This document shows positions 9,437 to 22,320 of a stretch of DNA of 64,000 nt, piece after piece (the first letter of the stretch is position 1; the number at the start of each line of letters is the position of its first letter). The notes beneath the pieces were generated by a model. It had not been told where the DNA came from, did no database searches, and was given only the letters and a program-made list of their open reading frames with translations. The DNA is taken from contig NZ_CP074570.1 of the NCBI RefSeq assembly GCF_019900845.1, positions 4,588,001 through 4,652,000 of the forward strand. The letters are read 5' to 3'. Source of the DNA: Paraneptunicella aestuarii (GTDB lineage Bacteria; Pseudomonadota; Gammaproteobacteria; Enterobacterales; Alteromonadaceae). The position numbers and the translations under genes are program-made.

Positions 9437-10111
9437 ATGACTAATTATATAATCGCACCTTCTATACTTTCTGCGGATTTGGCGCGATTGGGTGATGATG
9501 TGCAAAAGGTGATCAATGCAGGTGCCGATGTGGTGCACTTTGATGTCATGGACAATCACTATGTTCCAAACCTGACATTTGGCCCCAGTATTTGCCAGTC
9601 ACTGAGAAATTACGGTATTACTGCAGATATCGATGTTCATTTAATGGTGAGTCCGGTAGATGAACTAATTACCGCCTTTGCAAAAGCGGGAGCAAACTAC
9701 ATCAGCTTCCATCCGGAAGCCAGCCACCATGTTGATCGCAGCATTCAACTCATTAAAGATGCAGGATGCAAAGCAGGATTAGCGTTAAATCCCGGAACAT
9801 CATTGCATGTTCTCGACTATGTTTTGGATAAGCTGGATTTTGTCTTACTGATGTCGGTTAACCCTGGATTCGGCGGACAGGCCTTTATTCCTAACACCTT
9901 GGAAAAGGCTCACGCGCTAAAACAAAAAATCCTGAAAACGGGTAGAAATATCCACATAGAAATTGACGGTGGCGTAAAAGTCGATAACATTCGCGCCATT
10001 GCTGAAGCTGGCGTAGATATGTTTGTTGCTGGTTCAGCCATTTTCAATGCGCCAGATTATGGTAAGGTAATCGCCGATATGCGATCCGAATTGGCGCTTG
10101 TCGAAAATTAA
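9437..10111 (+). CDS. rpe: Ribulose-phosphate 3-epimerase
   Basis: Interconverts ribulose 5-phosphate and xylulose 5-phosphate in the pentose phosphate pathway. The 224-residue TIM barrel is full length. Motifs visible are [22 protein letters not shown] with metal ligands H34 and D36, [14 protein letters not shown] and IDGGV. AAGGGG lies shortly before the ATG. It precedes trpS as in the dam-rpe-gph-trpS arrangement, but gph is missing between them. Confidence 0.97.
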   Translation: MTNYIIAPSILSADLARLGDDVQKVINAGADVVHFDVMDNHYVPNLTFGPSICQSLRNYGITADIDVHLMVSPVDELITAFAKAGANYISFHPEASHHVDRSIQLIKDAGCKAGLALNPGTSLHVLDYVLDKLDFVLLMSVNPGFGGQAFIPNTLEKAHALKQKILKTGRNIHIEIDGGVKVDNIRAIAEAGVDMFVAGSAIFNAPDYGKVIADMRSELALVEN

Positions 10112-10156
10112 TTCTTTCCCATTAAACTCATTAACCATATTTAAGTGTTGCGAACT

Positions 10157-11161
10157 ATGAATAAACCTATTGTATTAAGTGGCTGCCAGCCTTCAGGACA
10201 ATTGACGATTGGAAACTACATGGGCGCCCTGAGACAGTGGGTAAACATGCAGGATGACCACAACTGCTTATATATGATCGTTGATATGCACGCGATCACC
10301 GTTCGTCAGGATCCCGCTAAACTTTACGAGGCCTGCCTGGATGGATTAGCACTTTATGTTGCCTGTGGCATTGATCCTGAGCGCAGCACATTGTTTCTTC
10401 AATCCCACGTACCAGAACACGCTCAGTTGGGATGGATTATGAACTGCTACACCCAAATGGGCGAGCTTAACCGCATGACGCAGTTTAAAGATAAATCAGC
10501 CAAAAATGTCACCAACATTAACGTGGGCTTGTACAGCTACCCAGCATTACAAGCGGCTGACATATTGTTATATCAGGCGAATAAAGTGCCAGTGGGTGAA
10601 GACCAGAAGCAACATCTGGAACTCACTCGAGACATCGCAACTCGCATGAATAACCTATATGGCGATCTGTTCACCATACCGGATCCATTCATTCCTGAAT
10701 CAGGCGCGCGTGTCATGAGCTTGCAAGATCCTGATAAGAAAATGTCGAAATCTGACGACAATCCCAACAACTTTGTTGGCTTGTTGGAAGATACCAAAAA
10801 GGTCGCCAAGAAAATCAAACGTGCAGTCACCGATTCCGACGAACAAGCTCGTATTTATTACGACCCTCAAGAAAAGGCCGGTGTCTCTAACTTGTTGTCT
10901 ATTTTGTCTTGCTGCACCAACAAATCCATTGAGCAGTTAGTACCAGAATACGAAGACAAAATGTATGGACACTTGAAGACAGATGTTGCTGATGCCGTGG
11001 TTGCTCTACTGGAGCCCATTCAACAGCGTTATCACGAACTACGTGAAGACCGTGCGGCATTGAATGACATCATGCGTAAAGGTGCTGAGCAAGCCTCAGA
11101 GAAAGCAGCAAAAACCTTGGCTAAAGTATACGAAGCCATCGGTTTTATCGCTAAACCATAA
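10157..11161 (+). CDS. trpS: Tryptophanyl-tRNA synthetase
   Basis: Charges tRNA-Trp. A class I synthetase of 334 residues, with the HIGH-like segment [12 protein letters not shown] at the N-terminus and the KMSKS loop in [12 protein letters not shown]. The ATG at 10157 gives MNKPIVLSG, matching the start of E. coli TrpS; an in-frame GTG at 10145 would add four residues. A strong bidirectional terminator follows. It is probably cotranscribed with rpe, 45 bases upstream. Confidence 0.97.
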   Translation: MNKPIVLSGCQPSGQLTIGNYMGALRQWVNMQDDHNCLYMIVDMHAITVRQDPAKLYEACLDGLALYVACGIDPERSTLFLQSHVPEHAQLGWIMNCYTQMGELNRMTQFKDKSAKNVTNINVGLYSYPALQAADILLYQANKVPVGEDQKQHLELTRDIATRMNNLYGDLFTIPDPFIPESGARVMSLQDPDKKMSKSDDNPNNFVGLLEDTKKVAKKIKRAVTDSDEQARIYYDPQEKAGVSNLLSILSCCTNKSIEQLVPEYEDKMYGHLKTDVADAVVALLEPIQQRYHELREDRAALNDIMRKGAEQASEKAAKTLAKVYEAIGFIAKP

Positions 11162-11192
11162 ACGCACTGAAACACTATTCAAGCATTAAAAA

Positions 11193-11225
11193 ACGGGGAT
11201 CCATTTAAGATCCCCGTTTTTGTTT
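11193..11225. terminator. Bidirectional intrinsic terminator, trpS / chemoreceptor
   Basis: Perfect 9-bp stem ACGGGGATC (11193-11201) / GATCCCCGT (11209-11217) with a 7-base loop. A T-run follows on the plus strand and an A-run precedes it, so it works for both convergent genes. Confidence 0.9.
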
Positions 11226-11245
11226 TCAAACCCGATATAGCCAGC

Positions 11246-13567
11246 TTAAGTCCGAAACTGTTGAGTCACCAATACCATATTACTGGATATTTTGGTCAAT
11301 TCTTCCGAGGAGCTCGCTACTTCGTGTGAAGCCTGAGTTAGCTGCGTAACCGATTCCATAACCCGAATCATATTCTGATTAATAGAGTCACAATTATATT
11401 GCTGCTGCTCAGTTGCGGCGGCAATGTTCTCATTCATTCCAGCTAATTCATCAATATTAACATTGAGGCGCGATAAGGACTGACTCACCGACTCAACCAG
11501 TTCAATACCACCATTAGCTGATTTCGACGCCTTCTCCATAGAGTTAACCGCTTCATGTGCGACTGTAGATAAACGCGAAATCTTATTCTGAATTTCTATC
11601 GTACTTTCCTGTGTTTTTGACGCCAATTGACGCACTTCGTCAGCAACAACAGCAAACCCACGCCCATGTTCTCCAGCTCTCGCAGCCTCTATTGCCGCGT
11701 TTAACGCCAGCAAGTTAGTCTGATCGGCAATGCGATCAATCACTTCCAGCACACCACTAATGCTTTCCACTTCTTTTTCTAACTTACTCATCGCCTCTGA
11801 AGAACCATTCACTTCTTCTACCAAAATTCGGATCTGAGATGCAGCATCATTAGCTCGACTAGTGTTTTGAAGCGTGTTCTCTCGCGTCTTGTTGGTATTT
11901 GAAACGGCAGAAGTTGAGTTACTGGAAATTTCCGTAATAGAACGATTGAACTCACCAACGGACTCTGTCACCTGCATCGCCTCAGTATATTGTTGCTGTG
12001 CCGAAATACTGGTTTGCTTGGTCGTTACGCTAAGTTGCGCGCTTGCTGATGCGATGGATTCCGCTTCTCCTTTAATGGTGTCAACAACCCTCTGGATCTT
12101 CTCAACAAACAGGTTAAATCCGTCACCAATGCGACGGATTTCCTTAATAGCGGAAGGAGGAAGCCGCTTTGTTAAATCAGCCTCATTTGAATTCAACTCA
12201 TCAAAATGATTGCCGATTCGGTTAATAGGGCGCAGCAGTCTTTTGGCAAGCAAGGTAGCAACAACTAAACTTCCTACAGCAAGCAAAACACTCACTAAAA
12301 TTGTCGCGGATATAATACTTCTGGTAAGTGATTCGGCTGGTGCATAAGCCTCTTCATAATCAATTTCAGCCAATATCGCCCATGTCATATCACCAATTTG
12401 GATTGGCGCGTAAGAAGACAAGACATGAACATCGCGATAATCACGAATATGCTGAAAACCACTCTGCCCTTGCAGTGCTTTTTGTACTCCTTCGCTATTT
12501 ACTGGTTGCAAGCTGATACCCGTGCCTTTCAAAGCAATTAATTCATACTCTTTAATGCCAGCTTGCTTTAACGCCTCAATGTAATCGCTTTCATTTTCCA
12601 TGAAAAAACGACTTTCTGAGCGAAGACGAGAATCTTCCCCAACCAGATACACTTCTCCGCTTGAGCCAAATCCCATTTCTTCCCATTTCTGATTTTGGGT
12701 AAGAATGTTATTGATACGATCAATGGGCATTTGATAAATCAATACACCGGCTAGCTGACTCCCATCATAAATTGGGCTGGAAATGAAACTCGCCGGATTG
12801 TTGTAAGAGGGTAAGTAAGGCTCAAAGTCGGTTAGGTAGGTTTCCCCTGATTGCAAAGATAGAGCCTTTTTGAAAGCTTTCCCAATACCCGAACCCGCAT
12901 AAGGCCCGGTAATCAGATTAGTCGCAAAATCCAGCTCCTTGTATACGCTATAAACGATGTTTCCCGACTGGGCATCGACCAGGAAAATATCATAGTAGCC
13001 AAAGGTTTTAAGAAATTGACGAATATCCGGGTGAAATTGTTTATGTAGTTGAGCATAGTCGCTCACCGACCCAGGATCGTTTAGATTATCCTTCTCGCCC
13101 AGTGAACTGGGATTATTACTGATAAAATCATACTGCAACAACTCAGTGGCTCGACTTAGTCCTCCAAACATATTTAGAACACTAATTCTCTCAGAGTTTT
13201 GCTCTTCATACTTATTCGCAAAATCGTCTTTATAATAACTCTGAACCGAATTCTGGAGTTGCTCTGTCGGTATAGACCGTTGAGTTGAATACTGATTATA
13301 TGCTCGCGTAAAGTCGTGGATTGCTGACACAATACTTTTATCGCTCGCCATTAAAGTAATTTGGTTATCTATCATGGAAAAATAACCCATCACCTCCTCT
13401 TTCATAATATTTCTTTTAAAACCCAAGTCTTGTTTAAATTGATGTTCTAAAGTTGAATTCATTTCAGATGTCGATATAAATACTGTGAAAAATCCCGTAA
13501 TAATAAGAGACGTTAGCACTGTAAAAAGAAGCGCTAGCATTAAACGGATTTGTAAAGACAATTGCAT
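11246..13567 (-). CDS. Methyl-accepting chemotaxis protein
   Basis: Transmembrane chemoreceptor of 773 residues from the chosen start. The first helix is about residues 6-28 and a large periplasmic sensor (~380 residues, Cache-like by size) follows. The second helix is near 412-433, then a HAMP (RLLRPINRI) and the cytoplasmic signalling rod. The conserved tip, [17 protein letters not shown], is near residue 626 and binds CheA/CheW. ATG at 13567 (MQLSLQ) is preferred because GAGG lies 9 bases upstream; a TTG at 13582 is possible. No CheBR pentapeptide is seen at the C-terminus. The ligand is unknown. Confidence 0.93.
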   Translation of the reverse strand: MQLSLQIRLMLALLFTVLTSLIITGFFTVFISTSEMNSTLEHQFKQDLGFKRNIMKEEVMGYFSMIDNQITLMASDKSIVSAIHDFTRAYNQYSTQRSIPTEQLQNSVQSYYKDDFANKYEEQNSERISVLNMFGGLSRATELLQYDFISNNPSSLGEKDNLNDPGSVSDYAQLHKQFHPDIRQFLKTFGYYDIFLVDAQSGNIVYSVYKELDFATNLITGPYAGSGIGKAFKKALSLQSGETYLTDFEPYLPSYNNPASFISSPIYDGSQLAGVLIYQMPIDRINNILTQNQKWEEMGFGSSGEVYLVGEDSRLRSESRFFMENESDYIEALKQAGIKEYELIALKGTGISLQPVNSEGVQKALQGQSGFQHIRDYRDVHVLSSYAPIQIGDMTWAILAEIDYEEAYAPAESLTRSIISATILVSVLLAVGSLVVATLLAKRLLRPINRIGNHFDELNSNEADLTKRLPPSAIKEIRRIGDGFNLFVEKIQRVVDTIKGEAESIASASAQLSVTTKQTSISAQQQYTEAMQVTESVGEFNRSITEISSNSTSAVSNTNKTRENTLQNTSRANDAASQIRILVEEVNGSSEAMSKLEKEVESISGVLEVIDRIADQTNLLALNAAIEAARAGEHGRGFAVVADEVRQLASKTQESTIEIQNKISRLSTVAHEAVNSMEKASKSANGGIELVESVSQSLSRLNVNIDELAGMNENIAAATEQQQYNCDSINQNMIRVMESVTQLTQASHEVASSSEELTKISSNMVLVTQQFRT

Positions 13568-14161
13568 AACTAACATCCTCAAAGAACGACAAATTTTATA
13601 ACCGAATAAAATTAGCCCAAGCTATAAAGCCCATCTGACTTAACTCTGACTTATAGTCACTAAAAAGTGATGAAGTTAACAATAACTGTTTTAAAGCAGA
13701 AATAACCAAAGGTAAAAAGCACCAAGATAATGCAGTGATACCAATTGACACTTTTCATTTTTGCGAACTAAACCCCTCTAAAGTTCGCATTTTACTGGCA
13801 TTTAATTCAAATTTAAGAACAAAGTAAGTGGCATATGGAAAAACGATATGGTTTATTTTTTCCTCTCAACATTTTGAACCATAATAGTGCAAAACAACAT
13901 AACAGCTTTTGATTCACTTATTACCGAAAAATAAACTGTTTTGTGAGCTTAAAATTACTTATGTAAAGGACAGAAAACATAAAGCCTCTTTCGAAGTAGC
14001 GCTTGTATGGATGTTTATGAGCAAGAGACTTGAGTTTAGCTGTGATTAACGGTCTAATTTCAGCTTTTGTGAACTCCATGAATCATCCTGCATCCACGCA
14101 CATTTTCATGGCGTGACATTTTCATCGCTTGAACCGACGCTTTTATAAGGTGCAATAAACC
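13568..14161. other. Divergent intergenic region, chemoreceptor / pabA
   Basis: 594 bases between diverging genes with no supported ORF. AT-rich; must contain the promoters for both. An AAGG about 10 bases before the pabA TTG serves as its ribosome binding site. No strong inverted repeat was seen. Confidence 0.4.
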
Positions 14162-14773
14162 TTGGTACTCCTAATAGACAACTACGACTCATTTACATTC
14201 AACCTAGCTCGTTATTTTGAAGAAATTGGCGAACAAGTGGTCGTGGTCAGAAACGATGACATTGACTTACAAGGCATTGCCGAGCTAGCACCAGATTGTT
14301 TAGTCTTCTCCCCCGGCCCATGCACACCTGACTCTTCAGGCGTAACCCTGGAAGCAATACGTGAATTTCATCATCACATTCCCATGTTAGGCGTTTGCCT
14401 TGGACACCAAGCCATAGCTCAGGTTTTTGGCGCTACTGTTGAAAGAGCTTCCAAAGTAATGCATGGGAAAGTATCTCGAATCAGCCACAACAACCAAGGT
14501 GTTTTTAAAGACCTTCCACCAACCTATCAAGTCACACGCTATCACTCATTAGTCGTAGCAGCCGACTCATTACCCGAATGTTTCAATATAACAGCTTGGG
14601 TTAAAAAGGATGGAGACAATGCACAAGAGCAGCACCAAGAGATCATGGCAATTGAGCATAAAACTCTTCCCATCTTTGGTGTGCAATTTCACCCTGAATC
14701 CTTGTTAACCGAACATGGACATCAACTGCTTGAAAACTTCATTGCGATAGCAAAAGCAAATTCCAGGCAATAA
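14162..14773 (+). CDS. pabA: Aminodeoxychorismate/anthranilate synthase glutamine amidotransferase subunit
   Basis: Class I glutamine amidotransferase of 203 residues. It begins [18 protein letters not shown], has the nucleophile in [13 protein letters not shown], and the His-Glu pair in [13 protein letters not shown]. It supplies ammonia from glutamine for 4-amino-4-deoxychorismate (folate) or anthranilate. pabA is preferred to trpG because no trp genes are near and pabA-argD-ast order is common in related bacteria. The start is TTG at 14162. Confidence 0.92.
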   Translation: MVLLIDNYDSFTFNLARYFEEIGEQVVVVRNDDIDLQGIAELAPDCLVFSPGPCTPDSSGVTLEAIREFHHHIPMLGVCLGHQAIAQVFGATVERASKVMHGKVSRISHNNQGVFKDLPPTYQVTRYHSLVVAADSLPECFNITAWVKKDGDNAQEQHQEIMAIEHKTLPIFGVQFHPESLLTEHGHQLLENFIAIAKANSRQ

Positions 14774-15162
14774 TCTCTAAAGTTATCGTTAAAGTGGAAG
14801 AAAAACATTCTGCGCAATCAGCAAGGTTATGCACTTTATCTATGGAAATTGAGAAATAGTTATCAAAAACATTAAAAATCCTTTGGTTTTCAGCTCAATA
14901 TTAGTGCACCCCTTATATGACTTGTATTATGCTTAATACCTAAGTAAAAAATTTAGTAACTTCTGAATATTGACGTAAAGTTAGGCAAGACAGCAACTGA
15001 ATGACTTTATACCTTACAGGTTATGTTTATTAGGGCTGATCCCCCATATAGCAGTTAAAAGTGGCTTAATAATGAGCAGGTAAACATCAGGTGCAACGAG
15101 TAAATAAATGCTCGCTCTTTGCATTTTAATCAATGAGTTTAATTCCCGGATAGAGTGAATAG
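14774..15162. other. Intergenic region pabA / HDOD gene
   Basis: 389 AT-rich bases; no ORF, repeat or clear terminator that I can support. Confidence 0.35.
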
Positions 15163-16326
15163 ATGACTGACAGAATGGACATTAATCAAGAAGTAGATAA
15201 CCGTTTCTACAATCTGCTGATTGGTTTATCAAATGCTCAGGAAGTTGCTGGTGTTGAGGTTGAAGGCAAAGTCAAAGCTGAACAGTCAGAGCAGTTTAAC
15301 GCTCGTCGTAATCTACTGCGCATTGAAAAGCTTGCCAAAAGAGACATGGAGCTAAATAAACGCTCTGAAGAAAACTTTGTCGAAAGCGTCCGGGATAAAA
15401 TTAGCGCAGCAGTCTGTGAACGCGTTGAACTACGTTTGGAAGATCTCGAAGAGTTATATTCCAAGCAACTCGGTATTCATGAAGGTTTGCCTGAATTGCT
15501 GGATACCTTGTCGGTTAAAGCCACATCAATAGCAAAATTAGAGCCTCTGGTCGCCCAAATAAGCTGGTTGGCCACAGATTTGTTAAAGCTGGTTAATACG
15601 CCCAAATACCGCAAAACCGATCGTCTGGGACGAGTAGTTGTTGTTGAAAACTTACGTATAGCATTAAGTTTTCTCGGTATAGAAAATCTGAAAATGGTTA
15701 TTCCATCAATGGTATTTCGACGTGCAATCCCTCAAATTACCGACCCCTATCCCGTCTTTAAAGCCAAAATTTGGGAACATGCCATTGGCTCTGCGGTGTC
15801 ATGCCAACGAATAGCCACCTTATCCAAGGTTGATCCTGGTCACGCTTTTATCTTGGGTATGTTCCACGAATTCGGTAAGTTGATCATTACAAAACTGTAT
15901 TTCAAAACCTTCGATGAAGTACATAGAGAAGCATTAATAGAAGCCCATGATGATCAAAAAAGGGACGAGCACAGTGCCTTACTCAAGATCGGCCCGACTT
16001 CGGATGTTTTACTCTCTTTAATGTGGAAACACTCCATATCACTCAGTTCAAGAATTATCTCCCATATGGGAATGCGCAGAGTATTTATTGCCAACGCGAT
16101 GGAAGAATTTGCCTTAAAAACACCATGGGGAAAAATGAGCCCTATTGCGAAAGTATTGCTACAAGGCAACGGCTACAGCAAATACAATATGTTGAAACGA
16201 TACAAGCTTATTTCTACAGATGAAGCCAAAGCTTTTCTTAAATCACTCCACATGGCGGCAACAACCGTATTGGCTTTACAAGGCACCGACTTACGCAGTT
16301 TGAATCTAACTATGGATGATGAATAA
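15163..16326 (+). CDS. HDOD-domain protein
   Basis: 387 residues. A charged, probably helical N-terminus (to ~105) precedes an HDOD domain (about 110-310), recognisable from LVAQISWLATDLLKLVNTPKYR, SFLGIENLKMVI and GHAFILGMFHEFGKLII. HDOD is an HD-like domain usually lacking the metal-binding pair and found in signalling proteins. No output domain is seen. It is monocistronic between pabA and argD; the role here is unknown. Confidence 0.8.
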   Translation: MTDRMDINQEVDNRFYNLLIGLSNAQEVAGVEVEGKVKAEQSEQFNARRNLLRIEKLAKRDMELNKRSEENFVESVRDKISAAVCERVELRLEDLEELYSKQLGIHEGLPELLDTLSVKATSIAKLEPLVAQISWLATDLLKLVNTPKYRKTDRLGRVVVVENLRIALSFLGIENLKMVIPSMVFRRAIPQITDPYPVFKAKIWEHAIGSAVSCQRIATLSKVDPGHAFILGMFHEFGKLIITKLYFKTFDEVHREALIEAHDDQKRDEHSALLKIGPTSDVLLSLMWKHSISLSSRIISHMGMRRVFIANAMEEFALKTPWGKMSPIAKVLLQGNGYSKYNMLKRYKLISTDEAKAFLKSLHMAATTVLALQGTDLRSLNLTMDDE

Positions 16327-17924
<1,598 letters not shown>

Positions 17925-17952
17925 TCCCAACTCACATAGAGGACGACCTGAT

Positions 17953-18987
17953 ATGAAAATCATGCGCCCTATCCGTAAGGATGACTACGAAGCATTGAAC
18001 CGCATAGCAGTGGAATCCGGAGTAGGCTTCACCTCCCTACCGGTTGATGAAACGCTTTTAAAAGGCAAAATCGACCGCGCAGTAGATTCGTTTTCCAAAC
18101 ACGTGGATAAGCCCGGTTCGGAGCATTATCTGTTCGTGATGGAAGATACTGAAACCGGTGAGGTTGTAGGAACGGCAGGGATAGAAGCAGCAGTGGGTAC
18201 TGACGATGTATTCTACTCCTACCATCACGGTATAGTTGTACACTCTTCTCGCGAGTTGGGTGTACACAACGAAGTAGAAACACTGACCCTATGTAACGAT
18301 TACACGGGAATGTCGGAGATCTGTACACTGTTTTTACGTGAAGTGGCTCGAGAAGGTCACAATGGCCGTTTCCTGTCTCGGTTCCGCTTTCTGTTTTTAG
18401 CAGAACACCGTAATCGCTTCACGAAAAAAGTCTTTGCTGAAATGCGAGGCGTGAGTGATGAAAATGGCTCATCACCGTTTTGGAAATGGTTAGAGGAGCA
18501 CTTCTTCTCTCTGGATTTCCCAACGGCAGATTACCTGACAGGTGTTGGGCAAAAAGTGTTTATTGCCGAGTTAATGCCGAAGTATCCAATCTATGTAAAC
18601 CTGCTCAGTAAAGAAGCGCAGGCTGTGATTGGAGAAGTGCACGAAAGAACTCGCCCTGCGCTGAAATTATTGCTATCCGAAGGATTCACCTATTCAGGGT
18701 ATGTCGATATTTTCGATGCAGGCCCTAGTATAGAAGCAGACATAGACAATATTCGGACAGTTCGACTGAGTCGCCGTTTACCTGTAAGCATTGACTCAAG
18801 CATAGCGGAAGGCAAACCAGAATATTTCGCGATTAATACTAAACTTGAAGATTTCAGAGCAGCAATGCTGAATCTGAAAGTAGATGAAGAAAATCAGATT
18901 GTGCGCATTAGTGATAAAACTGCGTCGGCACTTAAAGTCGAGAATGGTGAATTCATCCGTTTTGCGCCAATCGTTAGTGGAGATTAG
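17953..18987 (+). CDS. astA: Arginine N-succinyltransferase
   Basis: First step of the AST pathway: succinyl-CoA plus arginine to N2-succinylarginine. Full length at 344 residues. The start MKIMRPIRKDDYEALNRIA and the segment HNEVETLTLCNDYTGMSEI are characteristic. GAGGA lies upstream of the ATG. It lies 28 bases after argD/astC and 3 bases before astD, so the three form an operon. Confidence 0.96.
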   Translation: MKIMRPIRKDDYEALNRIAVESGVGFTSLPVDETLLKGKIDRAVDSFSKHVDKPGSEHYLFVMEDTETGEVVGTAGIEAAVGTDDVFYSYHHGIVVHSSRELGVHNEVETLTLCNDYTGMSEICTLFLREVAREGHNGRFLSRFRFLFLAEHRNRFTKKVFAEMRGVSDENGSSPFWKWLEEHFFSLDFPTADYLTGVGQKVFIAELMPKYPIYVNLLSKEAQAVIGEVHERTRPALKLLLSEGFTYSGYVDIFDAGPSIEADIDNIRTVRLSRRLPVSIDSSIAEGKPEYFAINTKLEDFRAAMLNLKVDEENQIVRISDKTASALKVENGEFIRFAPIVSGD

Positions 18988-18990
18988 CAA

Positions 18991-20460
18991 GTGGCAGAAG
19001 TTCACTTAATTGCAGGACATTGGGTTTCTGGTGAAGGACACGATATTGAATCGGTCGATCCCGCCAAAAATGTTGTTATTTGGAAGGCAAAATCTGCCAG
19101 CCCTGGTCAGGTAGATAGTGCCGTTAAAGCTGCTCGTGAAGCCTTTGAAAGCTGGAGCTCTCGTAGTGCAGAAGAACGTATCGCCATCATCCAGAAATTT
19201 GTTGATTTACTGAGTGAAAACAAAGAACGTTTAGGCAAGATCATTGCTCAGGAAACGGGAAAAGCTGAGTGGGAAAGTGTCACTGAAGTCGTCGGCATGG
19301 CTGCAAAATTAGCGATTTCAGTTAGAGCATTTAACGAGCGCACAGGCACAGTCGAAAATCCGATGCCCGCAGGTAAAGCCTATATTATGCATAAACCTCA
19401 TGGTGTCGTTGCAGTATTCGGCCCCTACAACTTCCCAGGGCATCTACCCAATGGTCATATCATTCCGGCATTGATTGCTGGTAACACAGTCATCTTCAAA
19501 CCAAGTGATCTGACCCCTAAAGTAGCCGAAGAAACCGTAAAACTATGGGAAAAAGCCGGTATTCCTGCGGGCGTTCTGAACATGGTTCAAGGGCATGTTG
19601 AAACTGGTAAGGCGCTTGCCGCTAACCCAGATATCGACGGCTTGTTCTTCACTGGCAGTTCACGCACAGGTAAATTGCTTCATGAACAATTTGCCGGGCA
19701 TCCAGGAAAAATTCTGGCTCTGGAAATGGGCGGTAACAATCCTCTTATCGTTAAAGATGTTGCCAACCTTGACGGTGCGGTTCACGACATTGTGCAATCA
19801 GCCTTTGTTACCTCAGGCCAGCGTTGTACTTGTGCTCGTCGTTTGTTCCTGGAAAACTCAGAGGAAGGCGACAAGATCCTGGCACGTTTGATTGAAGTCA
19901 CACGCAATATTCAGGTCGGTCATTACGATGCAAACCCACAACCCTTCATGGGCGCCATGATTTCAGCCAACGCAGCAAAAATGATGGTTAATGCTCAACA
20001 AGAGCTACTGGATTTGGGAGCCGTGTCGTTAGTGAAGCTTGAGCACACAGATACAGCGACAGGATTTGTGACTCCGGGTATTATTGATGTCACCTCAATT
20101 CTGGATAAATTACCTGATGAAGAACATTTTGGCCCATTATTGAAAGTGATTCGCTTTGACAACATCGACGATGCGATCAATGAAGCGAATAACACAGTAT
20201 TTGGCCTTTCAGCCGGTGTTATCAGTGACGACAAAGAACTGTTTGAGACATTCCTGAAGCGTTCTCGCGCAGGGATTGTCAACTGGAACAGACCAACTAC
20301 TGGCGCAAACAGTGCAGCTCCATTTGGTGGTATCGGTGAAAGTGGTAATCATAGAGCCAGCGCATACTACGCTGCTGATTATTGCTCATACCCTGTAGCT
20401 TCGATGCAATTAGACGAAGTTCAATTCCCAGACAGCCTAAACCCTGGTCTGAAGTTTTAG
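18991..20460 (+). CDS. astD: Succinylglutamate-semialdehyde dehydrogenase
   Basis: NAD-dependent oxidation of N-succinylglutamate semialdehyde, the fourth AST step. A 489-residue aldehyde dehydrogenase. It shows [15 protein letters not shown], the cofactor loop FTGSSRTGK, the general base in ALEMGGNN and the catalytic Cys in [13 protein letters not shown] start at 18991, just after the astA stop. astB and astE are not present in the window. Confidence 0.95.
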   Translation: MAEVHLIAGHWVSGEGHDIESVDPAKNVVIWKAKSASPGQVDSAVKAAREAFESWSSRSAEERIAIIQKFVDLLSENKERLGKIIAQETGKAEWESVTEVVGMAAKLAISVRAFNERTGTVENPMPAGKAYIMHKPHGVVAVFGPYNFPGHLPNGHIIPALIAGNTVIFKPSDLTPKVAEETVKLWEKAGIPAGVLNMVQGHVETGKALAANPDIDGLFFTGSSRTGKLLHEQFAGHPGKILALEMGGNNPLIVKDVANLDGAVHDIVQSAFVTSGQRCTCARRLFLENSEEGDKILARLIEVTRNIQVGHYDANPQPFMGAMISANAAKMMVNAQQELLDLGAVSLVKLEHTDTATGFVTPGIIDVTSILDKLPDEEHFGPLLKVIRFDNIDDAINEANNTVFGLSAGVISDDKELFETFLKRSRAGIVNWNRPTTGANSAAPFGGIGESGNHRASAYYAADYCSYPVASMQLDEVQFPDSLNPGLKF

Positions 20461-20500
20461 TCTTCTGTACGACTAAATCCAACATAAGAACGAATACAAA

Positions 20501-20532
20501 AACGGCTAGTTCAATGAACTAGCCGTTTTTTT
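20501..20532. terminator. Intrinsic terminator after astD (convergent with argB)
   Basis: Near-perfect palindrome AACGGCTAGTTCA ... TGAACTAGCCGTT (20501-20527) followed by a T-run. A-rich sequence on the other side makes it usable from the minus strand too. Confidence 0.88.
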
Positions 20533-20566
20533 GTTCTCAATAGAAATAATAAACCAGTAATGAATT

Positions 20567-21400
20567 CTAGTCGGTAATCAAAGTACCGAAATGGCCTCTT
20601 CCATCTGCAACATCAATGAAAGTGCCCGGTTCCCTGGAAGATGCGATACCTATCATTTCAACACCATAATCAAGCAATCCCATCGCTTCCTCAAAATTTA
20701 AAATAGTATCGCCTTGAAAGACTCCATCCGAAATTAAATGAGTTGCTTGAGCTCGAGTAATCTTTTTAATTCGAGATTCAGGATCATCGATATCTTTATA
20801 AATAGCGCCTTTTTTGCTGGTAAATAACAACAACTCGGCTTGAAGAGCTCTTGCAATGGCCACCACGGTCGTATCGGCATTGATATTATAGATCTTGCCG
20901 TCATCGCTAATGCCCAAGGTCGCAATTACAGGAACAAGATTAAAATAGAGCATATTTTGCAGAAGTTTAGAGTTAATTCGGGTTACATCACCTACTTCAC
21001 CAAAATCTATCGCTTTTTCTTCGCCCTCAATCATTCTTGGTGGACGTTTTACAGCTTGAATGAGCTTACCTGATGCGCCATGACAACCAAATGCATTGAC
21101 ATTTTGAGCTTGCATAGCGGCAACAAGATCGACGTTAACCTCACCAGCAATTGCCTGCTTTACAACCTTAAGGTCTTCTTTACTGGTAATGCGACGCCCT
21201 GCGACCTGATTGGTCGTTATGCCCAGTTTTTCCTGCAGAGCGTTAGTTTGGCTTGCTCCACCATGTAACAACACAACATTCCAATCATCTTCCACTAACT
21301 CTTTTACATTCCCTACCAACCCCTGTAATTCCTCGTCATCCAACAGTACATCGCCGTTTACTTTAATAACAGCAATAGGTTTTCTGCTCAGATCAGTCAT
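20567..21400 (-). CDS. argB: Acetylglutamate kinase
   Basis: Amino acid kinase family, 277 residues. It phosphorylates N-acetylglutamate in arginine synthesis. It shows the nucleotide-binding start IAVIKVNGDVLLDD, the substrate glycine loop LLHGGASQTN, GRRITSKEDL and NINADTTVVAIARAL. The lysine after the first strand is present (KVNG). It stands alone on the minus strand, converging on the ast operon, rather than in an arg operon. Confidence 0.9.
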   Translation of the reverse strand: MTDLSRKPIAVIKVNGDVLLDDEELQGLVGNVKELVEDDWNVVLLHGGASQTNALQEKLGITTNQVAGRRITSKEDLKVVKQAIAGEVNVDLVAAMQAQNVNAFGCHGASGKLIQAVKRPPRMIEGEEKAIDFGEVGDVTRINSKLLQNMLYFNLVPVIATLGISDDGKIYNINADTTVVAIARALQAELLLFTSKKGAIYKDIDDPESRIKKITRAQATHLISDGVFQGDTILNFEEAMGLLDYGVEMIGIASSREPGTFIDVADGRGHFGTLITD

Positions 21401-21421
21401 GGTAGTTTCCTGATAAATTGG

Positions 21422-21592
21422 TTAGCCCAGCATGAGAGCACATTTATAAATTCCAATACATGCCGTCAAAATCATTTCGACTTCTGTTAAACCATAATAA
21501 TTGGGACGCATGGGGTACATTACAAGCATTGAAATCGTTTGCAATTTTCGTTCATAGGCACTGTGCCATGAACTTGCTCCAAGCGTATCCAA
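21422..21592 (-). CDS. Possible short protein or gene remnant
   Basis: A reading frame open from 21637 down to a TAA at 21422-21424 has protein-like composition (PERSQQLILDTLGASSWHS and YYGLTEVEMILTACIGIYK). TTG at 21592 gives 56 residues; ATG at 21529 gives 35. No good ribosome binding site is seen and a TGA closes the frame at 21638-21640. It may be a small gene before argB or the 3' relic of a larger one. No family is recognised. Confidence 0.35.
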   Translation of the reverse strand: MDTLGASSWHSAYERKLQTISMLVMYPMRPNYYGLTEVEMILTACIGIYKCALMLG

Positions 21593-21921
21593 AATTAATT
21601 GTTGAGAACGTTCCGGAGAAAAGCTGCCCGATTTAAATCAAAACGGCTCAAAATGAGGCTTAGTATAAACAGAAGAATTTGATTAAAGCCCGCGGAGCAA
21701 GCAACAATAAACACACTTACGGTGAAAATTTGCTACCCCATCAATACTTCAAACCTCGCAAAAATTCCATTCACAGAGCTTTTGCCAAAGAAAGATTAGC
21801 ATAACAAATGGTATTTATACTGCAATACGCAAAAACACAGAGGGAAGTTAACTTGCTGTTGAATAAGTGGTTTTTTAAATAAAAATGTATTTAGGGCGAT
21901 AATGGGAACCGCCCTAAATAA

Positions 21922-22320
21922 CTAATTATCTACAACAACTGATAATTTATGCAGACCAGCTTCAGCAGCTTGGTCTAATACTTTAACAACCGTGCCGTGC
22001 TTGGTCTTTTTGTGAGCTTTAATCACTGCTGAATCAGTATTGTTTTCAGCGAGAAAGCTTTGAATATTTGCGGTAACGCGTTCAGAATCAATGAGACGAT
22101 TGTTCATATAGATCATGCCGCGCTCATCTATCCAAATCGACACAGTTTTAGCTTTTGAATTGGAGTTAGCCGAGCTGTCAGGACGATTAACTTCGAGCCC
22201 TTCTTCCTTCACAAAGGAAGTGGTTACGATAAAAAAGATCAGCATGATGAACACGATATCAAGCATCGGTGTCATATCAATACTGGCGTCTTCTTCATCT
22301 CGAAAATGCTTTTTCTTCAT
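21922..22320 (-). CDS. ExbD/TolR-family biopolymer transport protein
   Basis: 132 residues: short cytoplasmic N-terminus, one membrane helix with the functional Asp (D21 in MLDIVFIMLIFFIVTTSF), and a periplasmic domain ending GLHKLSVVVD. ExbD/TolR proteins work with an ExbB/TolQ partner to couple the proton gradient to outer-membrane processes. GAGG precedes the ATG. No exbB, tonB or second exbD flanks it, so the partner must be encoded elsewhere. Confidence 0.9.
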   Translation of the reverse strand: MKKKHFRDEEDASIDMTPMLDIVFIMLIFFIVTTSFVKEEGLEVNRPDSSANSNSKAKTVSIWIDERGMIYMNNRLIDSERVTANIQSFLAENNTDSAVIKAHKKTKHGTVVKVLDQAAEAGLHKLSVVVDN

